Origin: Allomyces arbusculus
Taxonomy: Eukaryota > Blastocladiomycota > Blastocladiomycetes > Blastocladiales > Blastocladiaceae
DNA: 47,545 nucleotides
Assembly: GCA_027604705.1 (NCBI GenBank)
Contig: JADHYV010000110.1
Location: forward strand, 1 to 47,545
Direction: 5' to 3'
Under the pieces are notes generated by a model, which was given only the letters and a program-made list of their open reading frames with translations, ran no database searches and was not told the origin of the DNA. The position numbers and the translations under genes were made by a program. Position 1 is the first letter of the stretch. Each line of letters starts with the position of its first letter. This document shows positions 29,757-41,467 of the stretch, piece by piece.

Positions 29757-30850
29757 TCACTCTTTCCGACGCGTTGCTGTGGACATCCATCGTACGAACA
29801 ACAACACGTCAGTTGATTTGAGATCGTTTCGCCTCGACTCGACACGCTCTACGAACCCCGCTGCGTCGGCCATGCCCCGCAAAAGCGCATCGACCTGGTC
29901 CATGGTGGAATCGGCGGCGTGCGACGCGAGCATGTCGATAAAGTCGCCGTCATACTCAATACCCTTGGTCTCATGAAGCGACATGGCCGCTTGTCGCGCC
30001 ATTTGGTTGTGCAAACCGCTCCGTGGTCCGGCACGAGGATCGTCCAATACTGGCGCCGATGGGTGGACACGATGCGCAGGGAAGAGCGAAGCGATGGGGT
30101 CGGTCGATGAATCAGGTATAGACCGTCGAACACCAGCGGGGAGCGCCATATCGTCGGCATCGTCAGAGTCGGACCCTGATGACGACGACAGGAGAAAATC
30201 AAACGGGACGGCGGGCGCAGGGGATGACGGCGAGGCGCGAGTTCGGTACGGTGCGAGGTCGCGCTCCCATTGCTGCTCGCGCTGATCCAGCACACCTTGG
30301 TTGTCGGATGGCGAGCGTGCGCCGTCATCTGCAGCCGTGTCACCATCGACCTCGTCGGTGTTGTCGTCGCTCTCCTCTCCCTTGGCCCCGTCCAAGTCTG
30401 ATCCCGAGCTTTCGTCGCCGTCGAAGTCCGAGAGCAGCCCGTTGTCGTCCATGAACGTGGTCGGTCTATCACGAGCAAGATCAGCTTCAAAATGACCACT
30501 GTTTTGCTCCATGACGTAGGAGCGTACATCGGCAAGAATCGCTGCGGGTGCGATTTCGGGACTTTTGGCGCACCAATCTGAGCGTCGCGCGGCTCGACGG
30601 CGTTTGGCCAAAGAATGCCGGGCTGCGGCCCAAGCGCTAGTCGCAGTGCCATATTCGTGCTTGCTCGCTGGCCGACGTCGTTGCGCAAGAGCTGCTTCCA
30701 CAAGGACCAGGCCGCGAGCCCGTGCGCCACGTCTGGAAGAGTCTCCTCCCCCTCGGCCGGTACGCCGACGTCCATGGGCGCGTCGGGCGGGCCATCGTCG
30801 AGGTCGTGAACGGGGTCGAGTGGCGATGTTGGGGTCGGGTCAAGGTCCAT
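29757..30850 (-). CDS. Hypothetical acidic protein
   Basis: Exons 30850-30528 and 30465-29757; the 62-bp intron has donor GTACGC, a GCTGAT branch-like element and acceptor GATAG; 343 residues. The N-terminus is acidic/Pro-rich (MDLDPTPTSPLDPVHDLDDG), followed by an ordered-looking LAAWSLWKQLLRNDVGQRAS and PQPGILWPNAVEPRDAQIG. The middle is strongly acidic with Ser/Asp tracts (DFDGDESSGSDLDGAKGEES, DFLLSSSSGSDSDDADDMAL), and a helical tail follows (HNQMARQAAMSLHETKGIEY, MDQVDALLRGMADAAGFVER). No family recognised; the composition suits a nuclear or chromatin-associated protein. Without the intron the two conserved-looking halves lie in different frames, so the splice is inferred from frame, length and site quality. 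Confidence 0.55.
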
Positions 30851-31053
30851 GGCGAGCTGGTTGGCAATTCGTCGAGAATTCTTGTAGTTAGATTGGTGCG
30901 ATCATGCTCTGGATTGCTCGTTGGTCGAGGATCAGATCAGCTCAAGACGTTTGAATAGTTCAGACAGATAGAAACGCTGGGTGACAGTGTCTCCGCCCTT
31001 GCACGTGCCAGTAAGTCGATCAAAATTTACTCACATCATCCATTAGATGGCTC
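30851..31053. promoter_or_regulatory. Divergent promoter with a CACGTG box
   Basis: 203 bp between ATG 30850 (minus) and the proposed ATG 31054 (plus). GCACGTGC at 31001-31008 is a perfect 8-bp palindrome containing an E-box, about 50 bp upstream of the plus-strand start. No RFX X-box (GTTGCC-like pair) that would mark a ciliary gene was clear by eye. Confidence 0.4.
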
Positions 31054-34000
31054 ATGTCCATCGACACTCTTTACCAACGCCGGCAGCAACTTGAAGACGA
31101 CAACCAACCTGGCGCATTCCGCTCATTGGACCACGACAACAATTTGGACCAGGCGGCAGCTCAACGGTCGCTCAATTGGATGCAATCGGGCAAGTGGTGA
31201 GTGTCAAGGCCGGATAACCAAGGGATCACCAGCAACAATGACCCCTGACGCGTTCCTAAAAACCAGATTACCCGCGGCCCCAGCTGCCATAAACTCTCAA
31301 ATAGACGCCGGCCGAACCTCCCCACCATGATCCACGACGCGTCCGTGACCCTACGCGGCCCGCGCGGGCCCGTCGACTATGCAGTCCCCACGCCCGGGCA
31401 CCATGTCCCTGGCACGTCGGCGCAACCGCTGCTCGACGCGCCGCACGCGCCGCTGACGCTCGCCGATGACGCGGTCCTGCACGACCATGTCGACAAGGTG
31501 CAGACGCTGTTCCTCGATATGGTTGACCGCCAAGTCACGACGGTGCTCGCGGCGCTCGACGAGCGCGAGACGGAATTGCAGCAGGCCGAGACCGACCGGC
31601 AGCATGCGCTCGCGTCGCTTGGGCAGGCGTGGACCGAGGTCGACCGCGTCAACAAAATTCTGATGGCGCTGTACGTGCATTTCGCTCGTTCCCGGCGAGT
31701 GCTGGACCGGATTGTTGACGCGACGATTGCGTATGGTAGGAACACCAAGTTGCATACCGCATCGCAGAACGAGGTGCTCATGACCATGGAGCAGGAAGCC
31801 GCGAACAAGGACTTGCGGCGGCACGAGCAGCGCAATGCGACGCTTGCGCAGGACGTGGCGACGGCGCGGCACCAGGTCGGTGAGGCCTCGAAGCGCATCG
31901 AGCAGCTGCGTCAAATCAACGTCGCGTTCACGGCCGACCTCAAGGTGCAAAAGCGGATCCAGAGCAAGCTGAAAAAGGAAAAGGAGATCCTGGCCCGGCA
32001 GCGACAAGAGGCCGAGAACGAGCTCGCGACGATTCAGAAGAAGTATGAGCAGGTTTGTTGTCGATCGCACTTTTAGAATCGAAGCAAGCTCGTAGTACTC
32101 ACTCGCCGAATGTTCTCGCTTGTAGATTGCAATCCAAAATCATCAGCTCAAGGAGAAGCTGACGGAGCAGCAAAATGAGACCCGCGTCGCGCAAAATGCC
32201 ATTGGCCGCATGTCCAACGGTGCGCAGTTTATTTAGGGTCTGCTCGCAACCGAGACCCGGCGACTCACTTTTTTTGCGCAGAAATCAGCAAGGCGACCAA
32301 GGTCAAGGAGCTGCTCGAACGGCAGTGGGAGGACGCCATGAGTGCCATGACCAAGCGCGACCAGACGCTGCTCGATGTGGCCAAGGCCAAGGACGCGACC
32401 GACGAGGACCTGATTGAGACGCGCAACGTGCTGCAGAACACGACGCTGCAAAACGAGCGCACGCAGCTCAAGCTCGAGGAGACTGAGCAACGTACGTTCG
32501 CTTACTTTTTGCGACCCGCAATTTTCGATGTCTCATACTGCCACTCCGTGACCAGAGGCCGACCAATTCCGCAAACTCTACGACTTGACGCGGCTCGAGC
32601 TCGAGACGCTGCGCGCCGCGCACGACAAGAAGTGCATTGACGCGCACCAGGCGCAGACGGCGGCATCGCAGTACGAGCAGGAACTTGTCGAGGAGCGCAA
32701 GACACTCGCGCGGTTGCGCGAGGAAGTTGACCGGCAGCGCGTGCAGCTCGCGCAATTGCAGACCAACTTGCACGACCGCAACCGCCGCGACCAAGTGCGT
32801 GCCAACGAGGACTTTGCCGCGCAAGTGATTCAGCAGCAGCACAACCGCACCGAGCGCGAGGTGCAGGGCAAGGACCGGTCTCTGGCGCAGGAGATCAACG
32901 GCAACATTGAGCTGCGCAACGAGAATGCCAAGCTGGTGCTCGAGGTCGAGGCGCTCAAGGAGCAGCTGGTACGGTCGCGCTTGTTTTGTCATCCTCCTTC
33001 CATGCTAGGCCTGACCCACGTCGAATGTAGGACTCGCAACAACGCGAAAAGACGCTGCTGCACTCCAAGACGGGCCAGGTCACGCAGCAGGCCGAGCAGC
33101 TGCACTACGAGAACCAGCTGCTCTTGTATCGGCTCGAAAAGAAGGACATGGAGCTGAGCAGTCTCAAGCTTAAGGACGCGCCTGCCGACCTACGCCCGCT
33201 CGAAATTGTCGTGCATAACCTCGAAAAGGAGCTCGCGGCCATTAAAAAGGACAAGGACCAGATGCAGGTCGCTTGGTTGCGCATGCAGCAGTCGAATGCG
33301 CAGTTGCAGGAGCAGGTCAAGAAACTACAGGAAGAGAACGACTTTTTGGAGGTACGGTTGCGTTCTTTGGGCTGCCCTTCGACGGATTCATGATCAGCTA
33401 ACGGTGTCGTCGTCTAACTCGATAGACGCAGAGCACCGTTTACACGACGGCGCGCACCAAGATCTCCAACGAGGTCAAGGACATGAAGCGCGACACGTTT
33501 GAGCAGAACATGCAAATGACCAAGTTGTACGTTGAGCTGCAGCGACTGCGCCCGAAAGTGCGCGAGCTCGAAGAACGCAACGTACACGAACCACTCTGCA
33601 CGATTTCCCTCCTATCCGTTCAGATTCCTCACCCGTCCTGCTCGATAGGCTGTCCTCGAGGCGCAACTCGCCAACTGCACGCTAGACCTCGAAGAGTCGG
33701 CGCACAATACGCAAACGGCCGTGCACTTGCTCAAGCACGACGTGCGCCGCATCGCCAACGACAAGACCAATCTCGTGCGGTCGCGCATGTACGACGAGCG
33801 CGCGTTCCGCGTCCTCGAGCAGAAATTCCAGGTGACCAAGGAAGTGCTCGAAAAGATCAAGGCCGACAAACAGGCGCTGCTGCGACAAAACTTGGACCTC
33901 AAGGCGAAGGCCGACGCGTGGAGCGCCAAGGTCGTTGAATTGACCAATCAATGGAAGAAGCTCGACGAGCTCGGCGGGATGCATGTCGGGCGACGCAACC

Positions 34001-34855
34001 ATGCGCACGCGGCTGCGGCAGCAGCAGCGGTGCATGCGGGTCGTTCGAGTGCCGAGGCGGGGAGCGCGGAGGGTGGAGCCGAGGGTGTGGCCGAGTACGA
34101 AATTGTTGGTGCGTTAATGTGCCAATTGTCGCGCTATCGTGGGAGTAGTGGTGCTGACTTCGTCGATTCGCGGATTCACAGACGTGCCGGCCATCAAGCT
34201 GCGCAACCAGACCCTGACGCTCGAGAACCGGCACTTGCAGGGCGAGATTGACCTGTCGCACCAGCGGATCGCCGAGGTCTGTGCTGCGAACGCTTCACTC
34301 TTTCCAATTCCGTCGCTAACCTCACGCGGTCTTCAACTTTTACCGATCTACTCGTAGCTCCAAGACCGTCTTGTGCAAGTCGAGGAAGCGCACGCGAACT
34401 TGACTCTGCGCGTGAAATCGCTCGAAAAGACGGTCGCCTCGCAAAACCTGACGATTCATGCGCTCACGCACCGCGCGCACCGTGCCGAGCGGATTGCGAC
34501 CGTGCTGGAAGTGCAAGTCAAGGACGCGCGGCCCAACACGCACATCGAGTACGACGTGCCGGACCACATGGACATTGAGCCGTCGACGACGCTGCTGGCC
34601 GAGTTTCTCAAGGCGATCCCGACCCCGGCCGAGGGCGATGCGGCCAAACCGCCTAGTTTGGTCGGGATGGACAGCATGTCACCGCGCAAGAGCATGCCGG
34701 GGACCAAGTTTGGCCGATCGAGTATGGCGACACTGGCCGGGTTGGAAAACGCGCCGTTGCCGCCGTTGCCGGGGAGTGGCGGGACTGGGAAGAAGGGTGG
34801 GGTGAGTGCGGCGGGAGGACTGGTGATGAGATCTAGAAAGTTGTCGCGAAAATGA
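31054..34855 (+). CDS. CCDC40: Long coiled-coil axonemal protein, CCDC40-like (96-nm ruler)
   Basis: Ten exons: 31054-31196, 31284-32052, 32126-32219, 32282-32491, 32556-32968, 33031-33351, 33426-33581, 33649-34108, 34182-34276, 34358-34855; 1052 residues. Almost all is heptad-rich coiled coil (for example LKKEKEILARQRQEAENELA, VRELEERNVAVLEAQLANCT, KEVLEKIKADKQALLRQNLD). LAAIKKDKDQMQVAWLRMQQ resembles the CCDC40/FAP172 stretch with its W-L-R-x-Q; length is close to animal CCDC40. The C-terminal ~130 residues are Pro/Ser/Gly-rich and basic (RSRKLSRK). With CCDC39, CCDC40 sets the 96-nm repeat of motile cilia. A different ciliary coiled-coil protein (CFAP58 or CCDC146 type) is the main alternative. 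Exon 1 ends in GTGAGT; exon 2 could instead be the first coding exon, starting at ATG 31327. The other joins keep frame and heptads. Confidence 0.6.
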
Positions 34856-34914
34856 GTGGGGGATCACTAGAATGGCATTCTATTTCGCAATCGACATCAG
34901 CAATGGGCGAACGT

Positions 34915-37900
34915 TCAGCTCGACACGATCATGGGCTCCTCGTCACCCGACTGGCCGAGTCCAAGCAACTCGGCGACGAGCCTCGGCACACCGGCCTCCT
35001 CCGCCGTCGTCTCGGCAGCCGCGAGCGGAACCAAATGCGCCTGCGCGAGCTGCGCGGCCTGGCGCAACACCTCCCCGCACCGCGCAACAACATCCGTACC
35101 CCCCATCGCGCGGAGCACCAGCACGGCCTCGACGTGCTTCTCCTTGAACAAATTCGTGTCCTCCTTGTCAAACAGCACGGGGTCGTCCTTGTCTGCCACT
35201 GCCACGGCCGCCGCACGCCAGAGCTCGTCGAGCGTCTGCTGGAAATGCGCGCGCATATCAAAGTGCTTGGCGAGTGCGGCGATCGCCGCCGGGACCATCG
35301 CAGCATAATGTGTCGGCGTGCCGTCAAGCAAGTGCGCCGACAGGACCTGCGCGGCCGTGACACGCACGTCCTCGTCGTCGTCCTGAACGAGCCGCGTGGT
35401 CGCGAGCCACAAGACAGTCGCGCGATGCGGACCGGCGAGCCGCGGAACCGCGGCGGCCAGACTGTCAGCACACGCGGAGCGCAGCGGCAGCGGGACGTCC
35501 GGGTGCGTCCATTCCGTGAACACGGCCACGTACAAGTCGGCATCCTGGGCCGCGAGGACGTGAATCAGCGGGCACTGCACTGACAGCGGGCCTGCACGCA
35601 CGGCGTCCAAAGTTGCCGCGAGTCGCGCGGCCGGGACCGGGATGTTGTGCGCGGCGGCAAGTTTGATCAGCCGGGCGTCGCGTATCGGCTTAGTCCCGTT
35701 GGCCAGCATGGCCACGAGTGCATCGCGCGCCCCAGGCGGGGTCGCCGTCGCTGCGGCGAGATGGTCGAGAACGACACCACGCACTTGGTCGTCAGTGTCG
35801 CGCAAGAGCGACGGGACAAGTGTGGCGGACCGTGCAGTCGCGAGCGCGGCAGTGGCCAGCTGCACACGAACCAGGTCAGCGCCGTACCCTTCGACCCCCT
35901 CTGCGAGCCACGCGGCTGCGAGATCGCCAAACGCCGGCCAAGTCGCGGCACACAGCTCGTACGCGACGGCGAGGGCGTAGTTTGACGCCTTGGCATTGCG
36001 CAGTTGGTGTGCGAGCGCGACGGCCGCCGACCCGGAAATGGCGGTCGGGTAGTGTCGGACGAGTGCACGCAGTTGAAGCAGGTACCCGTGAACAGCATTA
36101 TGTCCGGAGTTTGGGATCCGGTCGCGGATCAAGGCAGCGCAGTGCTCGGCGACCGCGTCGGCGGAAACGAGTGAGACCATGGCCTCTGCGGCCATTTCGC
36201 GCACCTTCCACTGGCGCGACGCGGCACAGGTCATGCCGACCGGAACAAACGCCGCGAGCGACAAGTGCGCATTCGCCGCATCAAACACGGACGGAGCCAT
36301 GCGCGCGAGCAGCGTCAGCAGTGGGAACAGCGCGGCCGACGAGGCACTATCTTCGGCGGCCGCGGCCAACCCGAGGTGCTCGAGCAAGAACGCATGCAGT
36401 ACCGGGAACCGGTGGAAAAACTCCTTGCCCGTTACTTTGTTGAGCACGTGCCGCTCGTCCTTGACCCTCTTGGTCCCGAAAATGCGGTTGATGAGCGTTG
36501 AGAAGAGCATGAGCCCGGCATTGCGCACGCCCCAGTCGGCGTGCGTGAGTTTGCGGATTGCGAGCATGAACCCGGGGCCAATCGATGCGGACGCGTCCTT
36601 GGCGAGCTGGCTATCCTCGAACAATCGCCGCAGCACGTTCATGCAGTTGACTTGCACCTCGACGGCGGCTTGTGCGGGCGCGGCGTCGACGGCGTCAAAC
36701 AGGTGTGCGAACGTGATCGGTAGCCATTTACGGCACCCGGGCGACGTGACGAGCGCGACGATTAGGAACGGCAGACCGCCCGACCGCCGGGTCACGGAAA
36801 AGTCGGTGTCGGCGACCGAGTGAAGCGTGTTCTGTACATCCGCGGAAGTGATCAGTCAAGACACCCACCGCGCGGGATACCAGAGAAAAGAGCACGTACC
36901 TGGAGCCACGCCTTGACCTGGTCCGTCTCCTCGGTGATCCGGTCGCAGAGCACAATCAGGTTGGGCGACACGGCACTGAAAGCGCCGCGGTGCCGAATTG
37001 TCTGCATGAGCCCGATGAAATATTCACCCGTCTGCCGGAAAAACTCGACGTTGCCCTACACATCGTTCCCGTGTCAGTCTTCTCAATCGAACCCCACCCA
37101 TTGCTGACCGAAACCAAACATACCTTGACCGCGATCTTGGCCGCGACCCCACCCAACAAATCACACGCCTGTTTGACCACGCGCCACGAGTATGACAGCA
37201 CCAGCTGGCTCGTCTCCGTCGCCTCATCCACATCCACATCCTCGCGCACGTCATCCGGCAAGTTCCCCTCGGGCGAGACGTCGACCAGAATCGGCAAGAC
37301 AATCTGGCACGCATCCTTGGCGAGCTGCAGCATCCCCATCGCGTCAACCTCGGCCGGAGGCAACCGGCGCGTGATCTGCCGCACGGCGAGGAACGTAGCC
37401 GGGAGCGGGTCGGCCGCCGCGGCCTCGACCATATTCGCCCTTGCGCGGTCCATTTGCGCGTGTGCAAGGGTGGTGAAGTGCGTGATAAACTGGTCGGCGC
37501 GCAAATCCGTATCGTCCACGTCCATTCCATCTTCCGCCGTCGCGGCCGCTGCGGCAGCGTTCGCGCGGCGGACCACGTACGCGACATCGACGAGCACCGC
37601 CCCCGCCTGTGCGTCGCACGCGCGCGGGCTCGCCATCCACTGCGCGGCATGTTCGAGAACCGCGCGCGCGCCTCCGGCGCGCCGTACGACCTCAGCACAC
37701 CCAGTCGGCAACTGCACGAGCAAGCGGTGCGCGGCGCCCTGAATCTCATCGTACGGGCAGGTGCGCACGACGTCGAGCAAGGTGGTCGCATTGCGGTACG
37801 TATCGAGCGGGATATCAAACGGGAACTCGGGCACGGCACAGTGTTCGGCATTGAACCCGTGCGGCATCGGCACGTTACGGCGGTCACCGGGGCCGAACGT

Positions 37901-40073
37901 GGCGAGAAGGGCTTCTATGACGAGGAGGACCGAGAGGGCGCGCAGGTACGTGACGCCCGGGACGAGCCAGGCCATGGTGGCATCGACGGTCCATGCAAGG
38001 AAGGACTTGTACGCATCGACAAGTACCTGCGCGTCGCGCGCAGCCGCGAGAATTTCTGGCGGGGCGTTGGGTGGGACACGCGTGGCGGTCCGGTGCAGCG
38101 CGTAGGCCGAGTGCCGCATGCGCTCGAAAATCTTGCCGAGTCGCGACTGCATGTTTTCGCGGAACTCGGGCGACGCGTCGGCGAGGTTGTGCCGCAGGAA
38201 GGTTTGCAGGAATGCCAGATCCGCCGGAGTCAGCGGCTGCGTGTACCGCTTTACGTCCGACAAGAGTCCGAGCGCGTCGGCGCGGAGGGAAGATGACGGG
38301 TGCGAGCACGCACGCATCAGAAAGTCGGTCGACGACTTGGTCGCGGTTGCGGGCAGGTCAAGGGCGCGTGCGACGCGCTCGACGGCGACGAGGGCCTCAA
38401 GTGCGTGCTGCGATGCCGGGTTCGTTGGCGCGATGCCGCGAATGCTGGCTACGAGCGATTCGTAGAGGTCGTTTTCGGCCGCGAGCATGCGCTTGAGCAG
38501 GTGCGTCGCAAAGTGCCTCCGAATGACCGCGTCTTCGTGAACCAACGACGAGAGCGCGAGCTCGTGGTAGACGGACATAAACTGCGCCGACAGATTGGCG
38601 GCTTTGGCGAGCGTCATCCACTGCGCCACAACATCGGCAACACGGCCGACCGTCGTCGTATGGTCCAAAGCCGTGAACGCGGCGCGTAAAATTGTCGGGT
38701 CGCGCTCGTGCAAGTGCGCGACGCCGACCACGGGCATGATCGAGCAAAGCATCATGTACTTGACCTTGTTTGTCGCGTGCGTGCGCAGCGTCCGGTCCAC
38801 CAACGCCGGCGCAAACGCCGGTTGCGCGAGGAGCACATCGCAAATCGTTTTGGACTTGAACTGGACCGCGTCGGCCGCGTCCTCGAGGTGTGCCCACGCC
38901 GTGGCCACGAGCCGGTCAATCAATTCGGTGGGGACCGCATGCGACGGCGACGTGGATGAGAATGGTGCGGGCGACGGACTCTTCTTGTCCTTCTTCTTCT
39001 TGCCCTTCTTGCCCGCCGCGCCTGCGCCCTTGGTCCCGTCACTGAGCCCAGAGGACTCGCAGAATGCGACAAGGGCCTCGAACAGAACGACCTTACTCGC
39101 CGGATCGAGCCCGCCACGCTCCAGTGCCTCGAGCACGCGCGAGCCCGCGTGGTTGAGCAGTGCCGGCGCCGACTCGCGCAATTGTGTGCCCAAACTGCAC
39201 ACGAGCATCGCACGGAGGACGATCGCGCGTGGGACCGTTTCGGTGCACCCATCGGCCCACGCAAGAATCGCCTCGCCTGCAACCGCGGGCGTCGATGCGG
39301 TCGAGTGCGTGAGATGGACAGCGACCATCCCCGCGAGCCGCACGTGGTCGAGGTCGAGATTCGCGTGGTTTGCAACCACGGCGCGGCACGCGGCCAAGAG
39401 GTCAGTCGCGTCTGCAAGCGTCGTGCGTGGGAGGACCAGGACCAGCGTCTTGAGCGCTGCGAGCGCCTCAGCGGCCGCTGTGACCGACCTGGTTCCCGCT
39501 GCGAGCGCGGCAATCACGGGCGTGAGTTGCGCGGCGAGCATGGGCGTGCGCAGCCGCACGGCCGCGTCGCCGGTCGGGGTCAGGATCAACGTTTGCAGGA
39601 GCTGGTATTGGGCGTCGGCGGGCAGGTCCTGTGGCCACTGCGCGACGAGGGTTGACGGGACCAGGTCGTCATTGTCGGTGGCGAGACTGTTAAGAAAGTA
39701 GAGGATCGACTTGCGCGCCTGCGCGTTGCGTGGGTCGAAGAAGGCGGTCGTGGCCGACGGGATCATGACAGTACGCGCAAACTGTGCGCTGGAGTCATTT
39801 TCGTGGGCAGTGGCGGCTCGTTGCAACGTCGAGGCTGGGCAAGTTGAGGGGCATGTGCGTGATCAGTGATCGGGTCAGCAACCAACGACCACCCAAACGC
39901 ATTGAATCGCTACCAAGTTTTCGCATGGCCGAATCTTGATCCTTGAGTGTCGCATTACTGGCCGGCGTCGTGAGCGTGGCCCACAAGTCGGTGACGGGAC
40001 CTGGGGGTGGCTGCAACTGCTGGTCATTGGCCGGGGCCGCGAGCGCCGCGCGGTCCGGGAACTGGATGATCAT
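34915..40073 (-). CDS. TRM732: THADA/Trm732 family, partner of the Trm7/FTSJ1 tRNA methyltransferase
   Basis: Exons 40073-39914, 39834-37124, 37055-36900, 36831-34915; 1647 residues, HEAT-like helical repeats throughout. Family hallmarks: LVLSYSWRVVKQACDLLGGV, FFRQTGEYFIGLMQTIRHRG-AF, DFSVTRRSGGLPFLIVALV, VQVNCMNVLRRLFEDSQLA and GPGFMLAIRKLTHADWGVRN then AGLMLFSTLINRIFGTKRVK, together the DUF2428 core. Trm732 binds Trm7 and directs 2'-O-methylation of nucleotide 32 in the tRNA anticodon loop. A Lys-rich loop (GKKGKKKKDKK) lies at about a quarter of the length. ATG 40073 (MIIQFPDRAALAAP) is the first true ATG; the frame is open 7 codons further without ATG. Introns 1 and 2 use GTAGCG and GTATGT, intron 3 GTACGT. 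The stop lies 59 bp from that of the convergent CCDC40-like gene. Confidence 0.92.
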
Positions 40074-40490
40074 GGCGAAGGCCTCGTAACGCAACCCTTG
40101 CCGTGCAGCTAGTCTAACGCTTGGGAGTCGTCGTCGTCGCGATTTGTCGTTGCAAGCGACAGCACTGGCAGGCTGGGGTGTTGATCAAGTCACCTGAGCG
40201 GTCACCGCACTGGCCAAGTCACTGTGGACGCGCCGCCACGTCACCTTCAGTAAAAGCGCGTCGCGCTTCGTTGATGCAAGCTGGCGGCGAGCCGACGAGG
40301 AATCGCGCGCGGCTGACGTTGAGGTCCGACTGGGATGATTCGTCCCAAACATAACCAGGCCGCCGCGGACGTCACAAACTGAGGCATTGAATTATGTACA
40401 ATGAGACCCGTCCGTCCTTCGCGCACCTCATGATAACTGATCCACGCGCGTCACACGACGCGCATCTCGTCCACCACGGTTGACACACGC
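40074..40490. other. Promoter side of the THADA gene, no gene seen
   Basis: 417 bp between ATG 40073 and the stop of the small membrane protein at 40491, both minus strand. GGACGTCAC at about 40369-40377 resembles a CRE half-site. No coding frame with motifs. Confidence 0.45.
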
Positions 40491-40931
40491 TCACGGCCGA
40501 CCCGACGTGCCGACGCCGACCCCCACGACACCCGGCGGCGGCGGCGACACGACTCCACCGGCCGCCGCACCCGGCGCTGAAACAGCGCCGCTAATCACGG
40601 GCCAATTGGCGACGATCCACTTGGCCGCGGCGAGGAACGCACGCCACGACGACGTTGGCACTTTGAATCCGGTCGTGCGCTCGATATACTGCGCAGCCAC
40701 GCCCTTGATCACGGACGTGGGCGAGGTCACGACCTTGATGGCGAGCCAAAACGCCCACCAGAGAAAGGAGACGGCCGAGAAAGCGAGCTTGAAGGACGCC
40801 CAGAGCACTTGAAGCAGCGACGGCGCGTGTGAGGGGGTCGGCGCGTCAACGCGCGCGTCGGCCTCGGGCGCAATGGCAGGCGAGGTCGCAGGCGGGAAGG
40901 CGGTGGGAGCCGCGCCGTTGGTCTTGGACAT
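40491..40931 (-). CDS. Small Trp-rich membrane-associated protein, unknown
   Basis: Single frame of 146 residues with ATG at 40931. A Pro/Ala-rich N-terminal 38 residues is followed by a Trp/Phe-rich hydrophobic segment (ASFKLAFSAVSFLWWAFWLA) that is likely membrane-spanning or hairpin-like, then an ordered-looking SPTSVIKGVAAQYIERTTGF, a second weaker hydrophobic segment (FLAAAKWIVANWPVISGAVS) and a Pro/Gly/Val-rich tail. No family recognised. High third-position GC and regular helices argue that it is real. Additional exons on either side cannot be excluded. Confidence 0.6.
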   Translation of the reverse strand: MSKTNGAAPTAFPPATSPAIAPEADARVDAPTPSHAPSLLQVLWASFKLAFSAVSFLWWAFWLAIKVVTSPTSVIKGVAAQYIERTTGFKVPTSSWRAFLAAAKWIVANWPVISGAVSAPGAAAGGVVSPPPPGVVGVGVGTSGRP

Positions 40932-41467
40932 GATGACGGTTGCAGGAAGAGGAGCGTGGGGCGAGTCGAGCAGGAGCGGCTGTCAATAGCGTTAGCGGCT
41001 GGCCGTGCGATGCACTATTCGGCGACAAGTGTCGATCTGCGGGCAGTCAGGCAAGTCCAGTTGCAAGGCGTGCTGGCAGGTGGAATTTGATCAGAGGAGA
41101 ACAAGGCTGGCAGGCTCAAAATGGAGAAAGGCGCAGCCTGTTCTCGGCTTTGGTCTGGCCGCCGCCAGCTTCGTCGACATCGCTCTTTAGGAATCACGCT
41201 CCAGCGACAGGTCATCTCCGACCTGGTGCTGGTGTTGTCGCCGGCGCATTCTCGCTGTCTCTGAACCTCGCGTGTGAGACAAAGCAACCGCCAGCCGTCG
41301 TTGACGTTCTGCTCCACTTTGATACCATCGACAGCTGCAACTGTCGCTCAGCGTGCAGGAAGAGATCCTCTACAAGTTCGGCCAGGCCCAATTGCGCATC
41401 TCCAAAATGAAGCCAAAAATGTATCGATAATATATACGGTCCACCACTGCACTCCGACTTTGCATCT
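40932..41467. other. Promoter of the small membrane protein and 3' flank of isocitrate dehydrogenase
   Basis: 536 bp without motif-bearing frames. ATAATATATAC at 41427-41437, just past the dehydrogenase stop, resembles a fungal mRNA 3'-end efficiency element on the minus strand. Confidence 0.5.

Noticed and set aside
31284-31326. TAG at 31302-31304 as acceptor for intron 1 of the CCDC40-like gene
   Set aside because: Joining there makes TG+A, an in-frame stop; the earlier CAG acceptor at 31281-31283 keeps the frame open.
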